Positions 39,190 through 50,576 of a stretch of 64,000 nucleotides of DNA are shown here, piece by piece. Position numbers and translations under genes: made by a program. The DNA lies in contig CM072871.1 in the NCBI GenBank assembly GCA_036937835.1, forward strand, positions 6,491,501 to 6,555,500, given 5' to 3'. The stretch's first letter is position 1. The number at the start of each line of letters is the position of its first letter. Under the pieces are notes generated by a model. It searched no databases. It worked only from the letters and a program-made list of their open reading frames with translations, and was not told the origin of the DNA. Source of the stretch: Pampus argenteus (lineage: Eukaryota > Chordata > Actinopteri > Scombriformes > Stromateidae).

Positions 39190-39378
39190 AACTCTCCTCA
39201 CCAGCAGACTATTTTGAGTGGTGAGCAGACATCATCTGTTATGTGTAGAGCAAAGTGTTAGATTGTGCAAGAAGATTGTTGAGCCACTAATGATGACTAA
39301 AAGTAAGATGATGGAAAGTTTAGAAATGTATCATGGTGACAATATTAGAGGTATGATTAAAAAATACAGCTGGAGAAA

Positions 39379-39410
<32 letters not shown>

Positions 39411-39440
39411 CTCTCTCTCTCTCTCTATCTCTCTCTCTCA
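39379..39440. repeat. Compound (CT)n-(GT)n-(CT)n microsatellite
   Basis: A GT core flanked on both sides by CT arrays, about 640 bp upstream of the sfrp5 start codon. Confidence 0.95.
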
Positions 39441-39692
39441 TGTTGAGTTGCTTTAGAGGAGGGGTTTTCTTGAGGATAAGGGGCAGGAGGAGTGTCCTGA
39501 AGGCCAGGGGGAACCTCCCCCAGGGTTGTGATTGGCTGAGGTGGCTATGAGTGAGTCCAGGGGAGGCCAGTAGGAAGGTGAGTGGCCTAGGAGCCTGCTA
39601 GGGGGCCGGCAGCCGCAGAGAGCAGCTACCACTGCCTCTTAAAACCTAGGTACTCCTCATTACAGCTGCAGACTGATGGACAGAGAGCAGGG

Positions 39693-39719
39693 GAGAGAGA
39701 GAGAGAGAGAGAGAGAGAA
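39693..39719. repeat. (GA)13 microsatellite
   Basis: Purine-only array about 360 bp upstream of the sfrp5 start, in the probable promoter or 5' UTR. Confidence 0.95.
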
Positions 39720-40079
39720 GGAAGGAGAGTGAGAAGTTGTGAATAGGGAAAATTAGAAAATAAGCAGTCTTACTTGTGTGTTCACCCTTTCTTGAATGCT
39801 GCCTCTACACTGCACTACCTGAGGCACAGATACACCCACATACACACAGGGAGGTGTTTCAGGGAGGCTTTGAGGGCTGACTCTCCAGGGAAGAAGGGAA
39901 TTAAACACTTTTGTTTTCAATCCGCTGCGTCCACATTCAGGAGAAAAAAAAAAAAAGGATTACAGCTTGTACGCCTGTCCCACTTGTTCCTCTCTGTTCT
40001 CTGCATTTTGTCTTAACTGAGTTATTTTGGAGACTTTGGATACAATCTTCTTGAATTGTTGGTCTGAGCTCAGAGAGGC

Positions 40080-40638
40080 ATGGCACACGGACAAAAGAGC
40101 CCCAGGTGGGCATTAACCCAGGGTTCCTTCAGCTTGGCACCGGGCCTGTCGCTCTTCTCCCTCCTTCTCCTCCTCCTCACCGTCTCAGCTGCAGACGAGT
40201 ACGACTACTACAGCTGGCAATCGGACAACTTCCACAGCGGTCGCTTCTACACCAAGCAGCCTCAGTGTGTGGACATACCAGCTGACCTGCGCCTGTGCCA
40301 CAATGTGGGCTACAAGAAGATGAGGCTGCCCAACCTCCTGGACCATGAGACCATGCCAGAAGTGAAGCAGCAAGCGGGCAGCTGGGTGCCCCTCCTGGCC
40401 AAACGATGCCATGCTGACACCCAGGTCTTCCTGTGCTCTCTGTTTGCACCGGTATGCCTGGACAGGCCCATCTATCCCTGCCGCTCGCTGTGTGAGGCCG
40501 TGAGGGACAGTTGTGCTCCGGTGATGGAGACCTATGGCTTTCCCTGGCCAGAGATGTTGACCTGCGATAAGTTCCCCATTGATAACGACCTCTGCATCCC
40601 CATGCAGTTCACTGGGAACCATGCGACCCAGCCACCAG
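40080..40638 (+). CDS. sfrp5: sfrp5 coding exon 1 (signal peptide and frizzled domain)
   Basis: This exon carries residues 1-186 plus the first base of codon 187. The start ATG at 40080 is the first in-frame Met before a Leu-rich signal sequence, so no other start is needed. The whole ten-cysteine CRD is encoded here, as is usual for SFRP1/2/5-type genes. The donor reads CCAG|GTAGGC after 40638. Reading on past the donor soon gives a His-Thr run from a CA-rich intron and then a stop, so the longer unspliced frame is an artefact. Intron 1 spans 40639..47286 (6648 bp). Confidence 0.96.
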
Positions 40639-41824
40639 GTAGGCAAGCCATGTGCACATACACCCACACACACACGGATGCAGGCACACAAATACATAGA
40701 AAAGAATGCACATACTTGAAATGTATTTGAATTTACTTAAGCATGACTTCTAAATATGTTACAGGTCAAAAGTTTGCATTATGCTTATTTAAGTTTTAGG
40801 CAACATTTTGGATAAGCTAAAATTTGACCTCTTCAAAATTCAAATTGACAAAAACCTAATATTAATAATAATAAAACTTAAATCAGTTTAAGTTAAATAA
40901 ATCAATATGTAAAAAGTTTTTAAAAACTGTTGAATCCAAAACTTTTTTGTAAATTGTAAATATTCTGCATTGATGCATTCCATTGAGAAACATTAATATC
41001 AATATCAGCAACTAAATTAAACATATGGGTTAAAAAAAATGAAATAACTGCTCTACTGTGACTTGTGTTGTGCAAACACAGTGATAAAACAGTATGCAGT
41101 CTCTGCATTCAAAAGTTCAGGCCTTACATTCATCTCACATCTAAGACACCTCAACATTTCTAAGACAGATGAGTGTTCAAGAGCCTGCAGAGTCTGAAAC
41201 AGCAAGAGCCTGAAAACGGCTGTGAGGCTCATATGGTTCCCTGCCCTGTGCTGATGACAGATGAAAGTTTAAGCAAGAGACTTTCCAGAGGAGGTCGGTG
41301 AGAGAGGCAAGAGCAGGAAGACGCTACAGGGGAAAGTTCTTGTGTAAGTGGACGGTTGCGGATCGCTCCTTGTCATCTCCACATGCCTCAGGGAGGGACA
41401 GACTGAGACAGGAGACAGGAGACTGAGAGACTCCAGCAGCCAGATTGCTCACTGAGTTAAGATAAATAGACTGTGATGTTAAACACTTCTTTACTGAAGG
41501 AGTGACACACATGCACACACAGTTTTATCAGTAGACGCCCATCAGGAGCTGATCAATCAATATAACAGCTAAGTGAATGGAGAATGTCTTATTTCAAGCT
41601 GTCATGTGTGCATCCTACAAGATGGTCTGCTGAGTGTCAATAAATGAACAAATGAACCCAAGATGGATGAAATAAGAAGTAAAATCACCACCTCAGTGTT
41701 TCTCAATGAGATTTGATTCACAAAATAAATATTATAGAATTTTTTGACAAAGGAACAAGTAAAAGGACAAAGAGAGAAATTTGAGAGAGTGACTGGGAAC
41801 TAAATAAAGAGAATTAGGCATGTG

Positions 41825-41877
<53 letters not shown>

Positions 41878-43104
41878 CGCGACTACTTAAGCAGCCTCTT
41901 CACAAAAGCAGTCAGCGCTGAGAGGGGGGGAGAGAGGGAGTTGATGAGAGTCTTCAGACAGTGGAGGGGGACAGTCCCCACTGTGTCCCAGCCTGCTATG
42001 CCTTTGTTGGTTCTGGCAGCCAGCAGGCCAATTAGCTAGAAGGCCAATTACTGAGCTCCCACTAATTAGTCGACATGACAGGACAAGAGAGTCGGGCAGA
42101 GAATAGGAATGGCTCGAGTCTGATTGTCCCTGAGAGAGCAGAAAAGGAGAGGAGTGAAAGGAGAGGGAAGCGGGAGTAAAGAGAAGCGGAGAAAAGCTGC
42201 TTCCTGCACCATAAAAAAGTGTCCGCCTCTCTGCTTTCAAGAAAATGGTTTATTATTCTCATTATTCTACTTCTTGCCTTTAACCGTTTATTGCCTTTTA
42301 TTATCTACTTTGGCTTGAAATAACGCTCCTGTATGTATTATAGGAAATGTATTATCCTTAATACATTTTTAAAAAAAGCTGGAAACAATTATGTTAAATA
42401 AATAGTGATTTAGTAAAGCACTAAGAATGAAAGCCAATAATGCCAAAATTATCTTAGTCTTGTCAATCAAAACATGTAAAGTGACATATCTTCACTTTTT
42501 ATCTAAAATGTTCAGTCTACTGATCTCTATCTACTCCGAGTTTAGAAGTGGGAATGATCATTCAAGGATTCCCTGGTGAATTCATGCAGAGCTGACTTAT
42601 TCCATTAGGGAAAATGGCTGTTCTGTTTTTGTAGGCCTGGTATCAACTATGTGACATTTTTGGCTTTACAGGTCTATAACTCTTTTTACATGCTCACTGA
42701 GAAGGAGGAGGCTAAGACTTCATCTGTCACCTCCTGAAACAGCCAATGCTGTTTGTTGATTCCTATCTAATCAAATGACGATCAGAGGCGGATAGATTAC
42801 ATAAAGTGGTGTGAGACCGGGGTCAAATATGTAGAGGGATCATAAGAAACATAATGCTGAAAGAAAAAAAAACAAATATTGTGAATGAAATGTTTAAAGC
42901 ATAACTTAAATATTGACTATTAGTTGGGTTTAATAATTAAATGAGTGCGTGGTTGTGAATATGTGTGTGCGCGTGTTCGGGTGTGATTGAAACTGAGAGT
43001 GAACCCATATCACTTCTAGCCCGAAGGCTCAGTCACTGACATTTTGTTAAGAACCAGAGATTCTCAGATGTGCCGATGGGGCCATCCTGAGGACAAGCTT
43101 TTGG

Positions 43105-43144
<40 letters not shown>

Positions 43145-43503
43145 CACATTATCACAGCCAGTAATAATAAAAACAGAATCTCAGCTAAGAAGTCATAGAA
43201 GTGAGTTTTTCCGTGTCGTGGATGATTCTTTTCACACAGGATCATATGAGGACTCTTATGATAATCCAGGGGAATCTCGGGGAGTTGGATCAATCACAGG
43301 AATCAAATGCTGCTCTCCCCTGTCCAAGAGGCCTCAACGCTATCTGAGCTATTCTGCAATTACATGATATAGCACGGTTCGAGAGCTCCTGTGGAAACTA
43401 GCAGCATAGAGTTAGATTCACTTTCCACCTCCTCCACCACCTGAGCTGAGGTTGTGTGTGTGTGTGGATGCTTTTTTGGCATGTGTGTGTGTATGCCAAC
43501 TTG

Positions 43504-43547
<44 letters not shown>

Positions 43548-45815
43548 GTGGGGGCCCATGGGGTGTGATTATGTGAAACACAAGTCTGTCGATATTATAC
43601 CGGGGAAGACAAGCAGACTGCTGACAAAAGAGGGTCCAGGCATCCAGAGAGTAAAAAAAAAAAAAAAAAAGGCCAGCTGAGCTCATAGAGTGAGGCAGAG
43701 CACAGTTAACACTCGCCATCATCTTCAACTCATGGATTTAATGATGCTACCTTTAGCTACTGTCAGCTTCTGTAAATCAACAGGTATGATAAGCGTAGGT
43801 ATGATTCCTGCGGTGTGTCTCTGTTTTTGGCATGGGGTAAACTCCATAACTCAAGTCGCATGTTTCCACATAAAAAAATGTTCTTCAAGACAATATGCAC
43901 GTTGTCCGGCGAAAGTCGTTGAAATTGCACAGTGTGAAAGATATTGTCTGTCCTCGCCGCCCTCATTGATGTGGCTAGTGTAAGTTACAACCGTGCTAAA
44001 GGAGACAGGCAGCACTGTCAGGTCCCCAGCAGCACAATGGGCGCTACTCATGTGGCCCTGGCTGCTATATGAAAGGGAAAATGTGATCCAATGCTCTGTG
44101 CATGGAAGACTGCCTAGGCCTTTTGAGAATGTATTTTCTCTTCTGTATAGGATTCCTACACATGCAAGGAGCGCACTGTGTTTTAGAGGCCCCGGGGGCT
44201 GCCTGCGGGCCATGTTTGAGTCCTCCTCTGTCCGTCTGCATGCCGCATTTAAACAGATGTTAGGCCTTCCGACATAAATCACACGCTGCATTTCATCTCC
44301 GGCACGGTACCATTTTATGTCATAAGTGTTGCTGCTCGTAACTTAAAAAGGTCCAAATGAGGCATGAGATGGTGACCCGCGCATACTTGAAATGGAACGT
44401 TCTCCCCCATAAAAGCGGCCGTGATGCTCAGGCCGGAGGGGATGAGGTACAGGACACGTCGGGGGAATCGGATAACGATATTGTTAGATCTGTTTATCTT
44501 TTGTGTGATAGAAAAAAAAAAAAAAGATATGTGTGTAAGAAAGAGAGAGAGAGGGAGAAAGACAGGGAAACATAAAATGTGATTTATGGAGTTTTTGTTT
44601 CCAACAGTACGTTTGAGGTAATCGTGTTTGAAGATGGGATCTTTTAGGAATTGATTGTGAATGGGCTGGATTGTTTCTGCTTTTTTTAGTCACTTGGTGA
44701 TGGCCATAATTTACGTCCAAACTACTAACTGATTTACTACTGCATCGACTAATACGGTAATAACAAAATGTTGATGATGGTATCATTACTGTGCTGTCAT
44801 GTTTTTGGAGGTCACAGCAGACAAATATGTCATTATTTGACAAATGACTCTTCACTTAATTATCATTAACATCAACTTTTGTGTTCTCAAGCAAGTTTTT
44901 TTTTTTTTTTTTCGGATACTGGGGAGACTTTGTTGCTGTTTTTAATCAGCGACTATGGAAAAGATGGTGAGAAGGGCTCAAGAGGCTGCAGATACATCAA
45001 AAGTGAGAGACAAAGAAAAGGAGAAAGTGATATTAACCTCAAAGCTATGACTAAATGAAGTTGTGCAGTTAAACTACTGGACTCTTGCCGTGCGTCATTT
45101 CCACTTTGGCTTGCAGTTTGAAGATTAACAACAGGGCTTTCCAACAGACCACCTCCCTATTCACCCTGCTCCCATCATCTCTCCCCTCGTATTCCCATCT
45201 CCTCATATGTCTTTCACAGGCTACAACAACAGCTCTGAGAGACAATATTATAACACTCGTCACTATAGCTGGAAACATTTAAGTATCTGTATTATCTAAA
45301 AGCCAAATGATAAAAGCAACACCCGAGAGGCGGTCGAGTCCAAATTCAACCAAAGCAACATAACATAATTTTATACTCATTTAATATAATAACATGGCAT
45401 GGTGGAAATTCCTAAACTGCTTTAAGTTGATGGCAAAAATACAATAATGACCTAATGTGAAAATATTTTCTGAGTAGAAATGTGTCCAGGAAAAAAAAAA
45501 AAACGCCACGCAGCAGTGATTCTCATCAGAACATGACGGTGATTCCCCCGACGGAGACCAGACCATGATGAGGGCAGTCGTTGCTTAATTGATTTCTCAG
45601 CGGCATCCAAATGGTGGTTTTCTGTCCAAGCTCAACTAAGTTTTCATGGAGGACTGCTTTCTCCTGACACATGCTCTGGCATCGAAGCAACTGGGAGAGC
45701 TGCCAACATACCACCCCTGTGAAACCAAAATGAATTACCGTGGAGCCTGAATAAGACATAACAGCTTCAAGGGAATCATTCAAAAAAAATCCAAAAGAGT
45801 TTTGGCGTCTCTTGA

Positions 45816-45851
<36 letters not shown>

Positions 45852-48800
45852 CTTGTCCCAGTCTTCATGTCAGCACCAGACAATTAAGAGGCCTGACCCC
45901 GTAGGCCACGCAGGTCTCTCGCCTGTGAAAGTATGGGAACCCTCAGAGGAGAAAAAAAAAAATCAGAACATGGTTCAACTCCCTCCACACATACGTACAC
46001 TCAGTACCGATGGTTAGGGGGTTCACCTCCCCACGACCCGAGCAGCCAAGCATGCCAAAATTTGACCCCTCTCATTATCTGCCCAGACGCTGAGGTTTGG
46101 GCTGGGGTGATAACCTCTGAACTCTGACTTTTAACCCAGAGGCCTGGGTTGCACTGTGCTAATATAGTCCCGTGTGTGTGTTTGCATGTATGTGTGTGTG
46201 TGTTTCTGTAAATGTGTGACACAGAGGAAAAGAGTTAGAACAGGAAGCTTTTGGAGAGGGAGACATTTGAAAATATTTGGGATATTGTGAGGAGTGAAAG
46301 ACAGAAAAAATGTAATCAGCAGAGGGTTTGTGTTGTTTTCCCTTCAGACAAGTTTTCTCAAATCATATTTCTCTGCCTGTGCGTGTATATATGGTGTAGG
46401 GAGGGTTTCTATACCTGCTCCTCTTCTAATGTTATGCCTTGTTCATTCAAATAGCCCAAGGCATTTTTTGGGAGATGAGTAAACTGATATTAGATGTGTA
46501 CAGCTACTACTGGCCCCTCTGGGATTACTTGGAGTTTATGCAGTAATTGTCAAAATAAAGTTTTATATTGAAGAGACTTTGGAGAAAATTGCAAGGCAAT
46601 ATACATCATGTCTGTGTGTATGTTTGTGTATGTGTATGTCTGAGAAAGAGAAGCGTTTTGAAAGCTTGCACATGCTCTTGTGTTGCATCTCCACCGCTTT
46701 GGTGCACATTGACAACAAACTCTCGAGTCCCCAAATCAAAGCTAGTGAGGCTAAACATGCTTTTGAGCAAAGAAGTCACAGCCATAAATTTTGAGTTAAA
46801 AATAAACTGAACTTGTTGCTTTGGTTTCCACTTGCTTGTTTCACAATGTGCGGTTGCTGTGTGGCCTAAGTGCTGGCTGTGTCTGTGTACTGAATCACTT
46901 TTCACCATGTTCAGCTGCTCCTGCTGCAGCGTTTACCTTTCTGTGCGGCCAAGACCACGCCTGCACCACCAAAATATACAACGGCCAGAATAAAAACATT
47001 TTCTCCACTATAATTGCAGGGCAAACATCAGTCAGCCTGCTGGACTATATATCCCATTCACAGCAAATAGCCTCTGACAAGGGGAGGGGGGCTTCAAATA
47101 AGTGCCTTAGAAAGTGCTCAGGGCTTAACGATTTCATACTGACACAGATTTGGTTTTTGCTGACTGCACTTAACTAACAATGACCTCAACTCAGCCCTCA
47201 GATATTAGCTAATCTGGCCTTGATAGCATGAAATGAAACATGTGTAGTTGTGTCGTTGATGACAGATTGTTCTTCTGTCCCCTCAGTGTCGAAGGTGTGT
47301 CCGCCGTGTGACAATGAGCTGAAAGCAGACAACATCATGGAGCATTACTGCGCCAGTGACTTTGGTAAGTACGGGTGATTAAAATGTCCTGCATAGACAA
47401 ATATAAACATACAGTACAGGTGAGGAGGACACATAGTACAGATGTCTCAAGAGTACAACAGCAGCAGCTATTACCTGTAGGTGGTAACATAGACATATCT
47501 TTACACAACTGTTGCTGCTACTTTCCTTAAGGTAGCACAGGAATTTGTGCCTCGTGATCACTACAGAGAATTTTTGGTGCGGTTTGAAAGGCAGCTACAG
47601 CTCATACACATGCACACTAACAGTTTGTGTCTGGAAAAATCTTCAATATGTTGCACTGAAGAATTTACAAAAGCAAAAACTTACATTATACACTGCAGTT
47701 ACATCATTTTCACTTTGAATGACTAGAAATTTAAAATCTACCACATACTTTTGCGAGTATCTGCAAACAAAGGTCAAAAATAATTGTGTTCGTTTTGATT
47801 CTCTCTGCTAGCATGACCCAATTTTCTTATAAACTGACACATAAATTTAACAACCCACAGTCCCCGATGTCCATTCAACACCATTTTCGAAACTTTCTAC
47901 TTTCCAGCATTTCATCACAGTACTGACCTGCACATGAAGCCAGAACATAATTATTCTATTATTCCTGCTCATTGAAGCTTTTGGCCCATCATACTCCGCA
48001 GCAGCTGAATTTGTGCTTGGATGGACTATTGCCTCAGTCTTTAGAGTTAATGGTACACTGCTCTCTATTTTCTGTGATCATAGGATTTTAAGCACTGAAA
48101 TAGAAATTGTGACAGAAAAAAATAATGCATGGCTTATGTTTCTAAACACATTAGTGAGAATAGTGTAATAGAAAATGAAATGTGTCCAGACCGTTGCTGA
48201 AAACCATATTTTTGTGCTGCAGTGTCCCACAGAGGAGATTTGAAAAGGTTTGAAAAGAGACCAAATTTCGCAATCTGTCATCTGGCAATTACACACACCT
48301 ACAAAATGGATGGGATATACAGAACATGACCCATTATAAATCATAAATTAATAAAAAAAATGTAAAAAAAAAAATCACATCCAACAACAATAACAATCTG
48401 TGCACATTGCTCACACTCTGAGCAACAGCCAAAACGTAGACTCATCTTCTGTAATTAATCACATTATTACCAAATCGCAGATATTTATTTGTCTAATTAA
48501 GTGCAGGATTACATATTTCGATCTTCCAACACGAGGGTGTTTCGGAGATCAGAAAGAACGACGCAGATTCTTTTTGTTCATTAGGATGAAATATGATTAC
48601 ATGTGAAAGCAGATAGCCGAGACGTTTTATTGGCTGTGAGTGTGTGTGTCACTAGATGAGACATGAGGATGAGTAGAGAAGTCAAGATAACTGTGACGTA
48701 TGGATTTTGGAGATCAAGGCAAGAATGGCTGTACAGTGTTATTCTATATGATGATAGCCGATTACAGCTTCATCACACGCCTCATGAATGTCATTACCTA

Positions 48801-50576
48801 TTCATCTTGGGTCACTCTTTGCCCTGAGAGCGTTCTGGCGTTTTATTACCATGTGCTTTTGATGTCTGATCCTATATCTCTCCATCTATTCCTTGCTATA
48901 CAACACAGTACCATCCAGCAACATAGAACAAAAGTAGAAAAGAAGTACGTCTGGCAGGGGTACGGATAATCACCCTACACCTGGTTGGGAGGGAAGAGTG
49001 CTTTAGCAGAAAGAAAACCTGGTTCTCCTCAAAAAGACAGCGCACTGCTCTCTTTTTCTCTTTCCATCTGTTTCTACCTCTACGACCCCTCTACTCACTT
49101 TAAAAAGAGTGAGTTTGTATAATGACATGGGCACAGCTTGTCATAAGGACACTTGCCAGGCTGCACAGTGGGCCCCACTGCATCACTTATGACTGAATAC
49201 GACTGAATACGGGTGGGCATTCAACGTGAAAATGATTTTATCCTTCCTATCCAACCTGAACAGTCATGACACATGAATGCATTCATTCACAAATGTGTGT
49301 ACACGCTGGAGCAAGTATAAGCACACAAACGCAGCACATAAACACCACTGCATGTGGATGGAGATGTGGATGAGAGAGACAACTCAACACACACATTCCT
49401 CCTTCAACATGCTATCGCTTTGCATGTGCTGTATACGTATCAAGAGTCTACCGAGGGATGTTTATGCAGCGGTAGACAAGCAGGCGAGAAGTGAAATGGC
49501 GATCTTCCAACAGGTTTGGGTACATAGCGATGCCTCATACCGACCCTGCGCCTTTGCCCGGCCCATGATTAATTTCACCTGTCAAAATGTTCGCCCAGAG
49601 AATTCCTCGCTCAAACGCTTGGCAGTTCAATTTTAATCTCTCACATGTAAAAATATGAACTTATAAACATGTGGCTCGACGGGAGATACAAGTCAGTGCT
49701 TCACCAGTTTGATAAAGCTGGGTTTGCTTTGTAATGCAACTCCACACATGCTGAGAACGGCACACAGAGGTTATCTGTTCTGTACTCTTTACTTTTAAAA
49801 TAAATGGATGTAATAAATAAATAAATAGAATGACACTTGATAACTTCTAACTAAGTCAGACTTATGTGCAATTATTCACATTTAAATGTCCCATTTGTAA
49901 AAAGGAACTTCTTCAATTGTCATTTAATGGTCAGAGATTTGAAAGATCTGCACCTTGACTTGCAATTTGCAAAGTTTTGTGACTTAGACTCACACTTAAT
50001 GACTTAAGATTTAAAAATACATAAAACCAGCTGTCGTTGGTTGGTTTTCCAAGTCAGACACATAAATATATACACATGGATGGAGTTTTTGTACAACAGA
50101 TGTAAAAAGATAAGACTCGGGAGAGGTATAAACTAGCAGCTTGTGCATAGCGCAGAGCTCGGAGCTGTTCTTGCAGCTAAATACATCATGTATAAAACAA
50201 AACTTCATCAGACTTAAACAGCTCTCCCTCTTTTTTTCCCCCCTCAGCTCTCAAGATGAAAATCAAGGAGGTGAAGAAGGAGAAGGGTGACAGGAAGTTG
50301 ATCGCAGCACAGAAAAAGAAGAAAGTGTTGAAGCAGGGAGTTCTCAAGAAGAAGGACCTGAAGAAGCTGACGTTGTACATCAAAAATGGCGCCAACTGCC
50401 CATGTTCCCAGCTGGACAGCCTGGGCTCCAACTTCCTCATCATGGGCCGCAAAGTGGACCAGCAACTACTGCTCATGTCCATACACAAGTGGGACAAGAA
50501 GAGCAAGGAGCTCAAGTTTGCCATCAAGTACATGAAGTCCCATCAGTGTCCCACCTATCACACCGTCTTCCAGTGA
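40080..50576 (+). CDS. sfrp5: Secreted frizzled-related protein 5 (whole gene, three coding exons)
   Basis: Spliced CDS is 40080..40638 + 47287..47364 + 50248..50576 (966 nt, 321 residues, stop TGA). Residues 1 to about 38 are a signal peptide with a Leu-rich core (LLLLLLTVSA). The frizzled cysteine-rich domain follows with ten cysteines at 63, 73, 110, 119, 126, 134, 138, 145, 162 and 172. A netrin-like domain has cysteines 191, 194, 208, 263, 265 and 313, with a Lys-rich stretch at about 215-250 that could bind heparan sulfate. Family knowledge: SFRPs are secreted, bind Wnts and Frizzled receptors through the CRD, and modulate Wnt signalling. The paralogue call rests on YGFPWPEML, DNDLCI, GDRKLI-x-AQKKKK and MGRKVD-x-QLLLM, all closer to SFRP5 than SFRP1. 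Length (about 320) and three-exon structure are normal for the family. sfrp1 is the main alternative, since the N-terminal CRD and the C-terminus resemble SFRP1. The head-to-head golga7b neighbour supports sfrp5. Confidence 0.95.
41827..41875. repeat. (TG)24 microsatellite
   Basis: Pure TG array in sfrp5 intron 1. Confidence 0.97.
43107..43148. repeat. (CA)n microsatellite
   Basis: CA array with one CG step in sfrp5 intron 1. Confidence 0.96.
43502..43546. repeat. (TG)n microsatellite
   Basis: TG array with one GC step in sfrp5 intron 1. It has the opposite strand sense to the CA array 350 bp to the left. Confidence 0.95.
45819..45850. repeat. (GT)16 microsatellite
   Basis: Pure GT array in sfrp5 intron 1. 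Confidence 0.96.
47287..47364 (+). CDS. sfrp5: sfrp5 coding exon 2 (linker and start of netrin-like domain)
   Basis: A 78-nt exon of phase 1 at both ends. The acceptor is CCCCTCAG before 47287 and the donor is TTTG|GTAAGT after 47364, a perfect match to the donor consensus. It encodes VSKVCPPCDNELKADNIM followed by EHYCASDF. Human SFRP1 has nearly the same segment (VCPPCDNELKSEAI). It supplies the first three netrin-domain cysteines (191, 194, 208). It is too short to show as a stand-alone ORF and was found by joining frames between exons 1 and 3. Intron 2 spans 47365..50247 (2883 bp). Confidence 0.95.
47365..50247 (+). other. sfrp5: sfrp5 intron 2
   Basis: A 2.9 kb intron with donor GTAAGT and a strong pyrimidine-tract acceptor. 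It has few repeats. The stretch 49280-49640 is complex sequence with an open 119-codon frame but no recognisable protein. Confidence 0.8.
50248..50576 (+). CDS. sfrp5: sfrp5 coding exon 3 (netrin-like domain and stop)
   Basis: The acceptor is a long pyrimidine tract (CTCTTTTTTTCCCCCCTCAG) ending at 50247. The split codon gives Ala213, then LKMKIKEVKKEKGDRKLI and the rest of the netrin-like domain, with cysteines 263, 265 and 313. The stop TGA is at 50574-50576 after the C-terminal CPTYHTVFQ. The +1 frame is also open for about 87 codons across the same bases (50402-50665), but it has no homology that I recognise and is a shadow. Confidence 0.96.

Larger units (their letters stand above)
19400..39378. 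other. golga7b-sfrp5 intergenic region; no gene recognised
   Basis: About 20 kb between the two divergent genes. ORFs here are short, often made of CA/GT repeats, and none resembles a known protein. The region contains microsatellites, the 33.7 kb MITE remnant, an A/T-rich repeat block, homopolymer runs (for example poly-A near 19640-19659) and one isolated exon-like segment at 27416-27504. Regulatory elements for either flanking gene could lie here but cannot be identified from one sequence. Confidence 0.4.
39379..40079 (+). promoter_or_regulatory. sfrp5: Probable sfrp5 proximal promoter and 5' UTR
   Basis: The 700 bp before the start codon contain a composite CT/GT/CT array (39379-39440), an inverted CCAAT box (ATTGG, 39531-39535), a G+C-richer stretch (39540-39630), a TTAAAA motif that might act as a TATA-like element (39639-39644), and a GA array (39693-39719). 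The transcription start cannot be placed exactly. If TTAAAA is used, it would fall near 39670, giving a 5' UTR of about 410 nt that includes the GA array. Confidence 0.4.
40639..47286 (+). other. sfrp5: sfrp5 intron 1
   Basis: A 6.6 kb intron with donor GTAGGC and acceptor TGTCCCCTCAG. It holds four long CA/GT arrays (41827, 43107, 43502 and 45819) plus poly-A and poly-T runs (43652-43669, 44512-44525, 44897-44913). A complex block free of repeats at about 43690-44480 is open in several frames. No internal exon was recognised. Confidence 0.8.

Noticed and set aside
40185..40697. 170-codon minus-strand ORF antisense to sfrp5 exon 1
   Set aside because: It is the mirror of a strongly supported coding exon. 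Its translation has no recognisable family and ends in sequence from a CA-rich intron.
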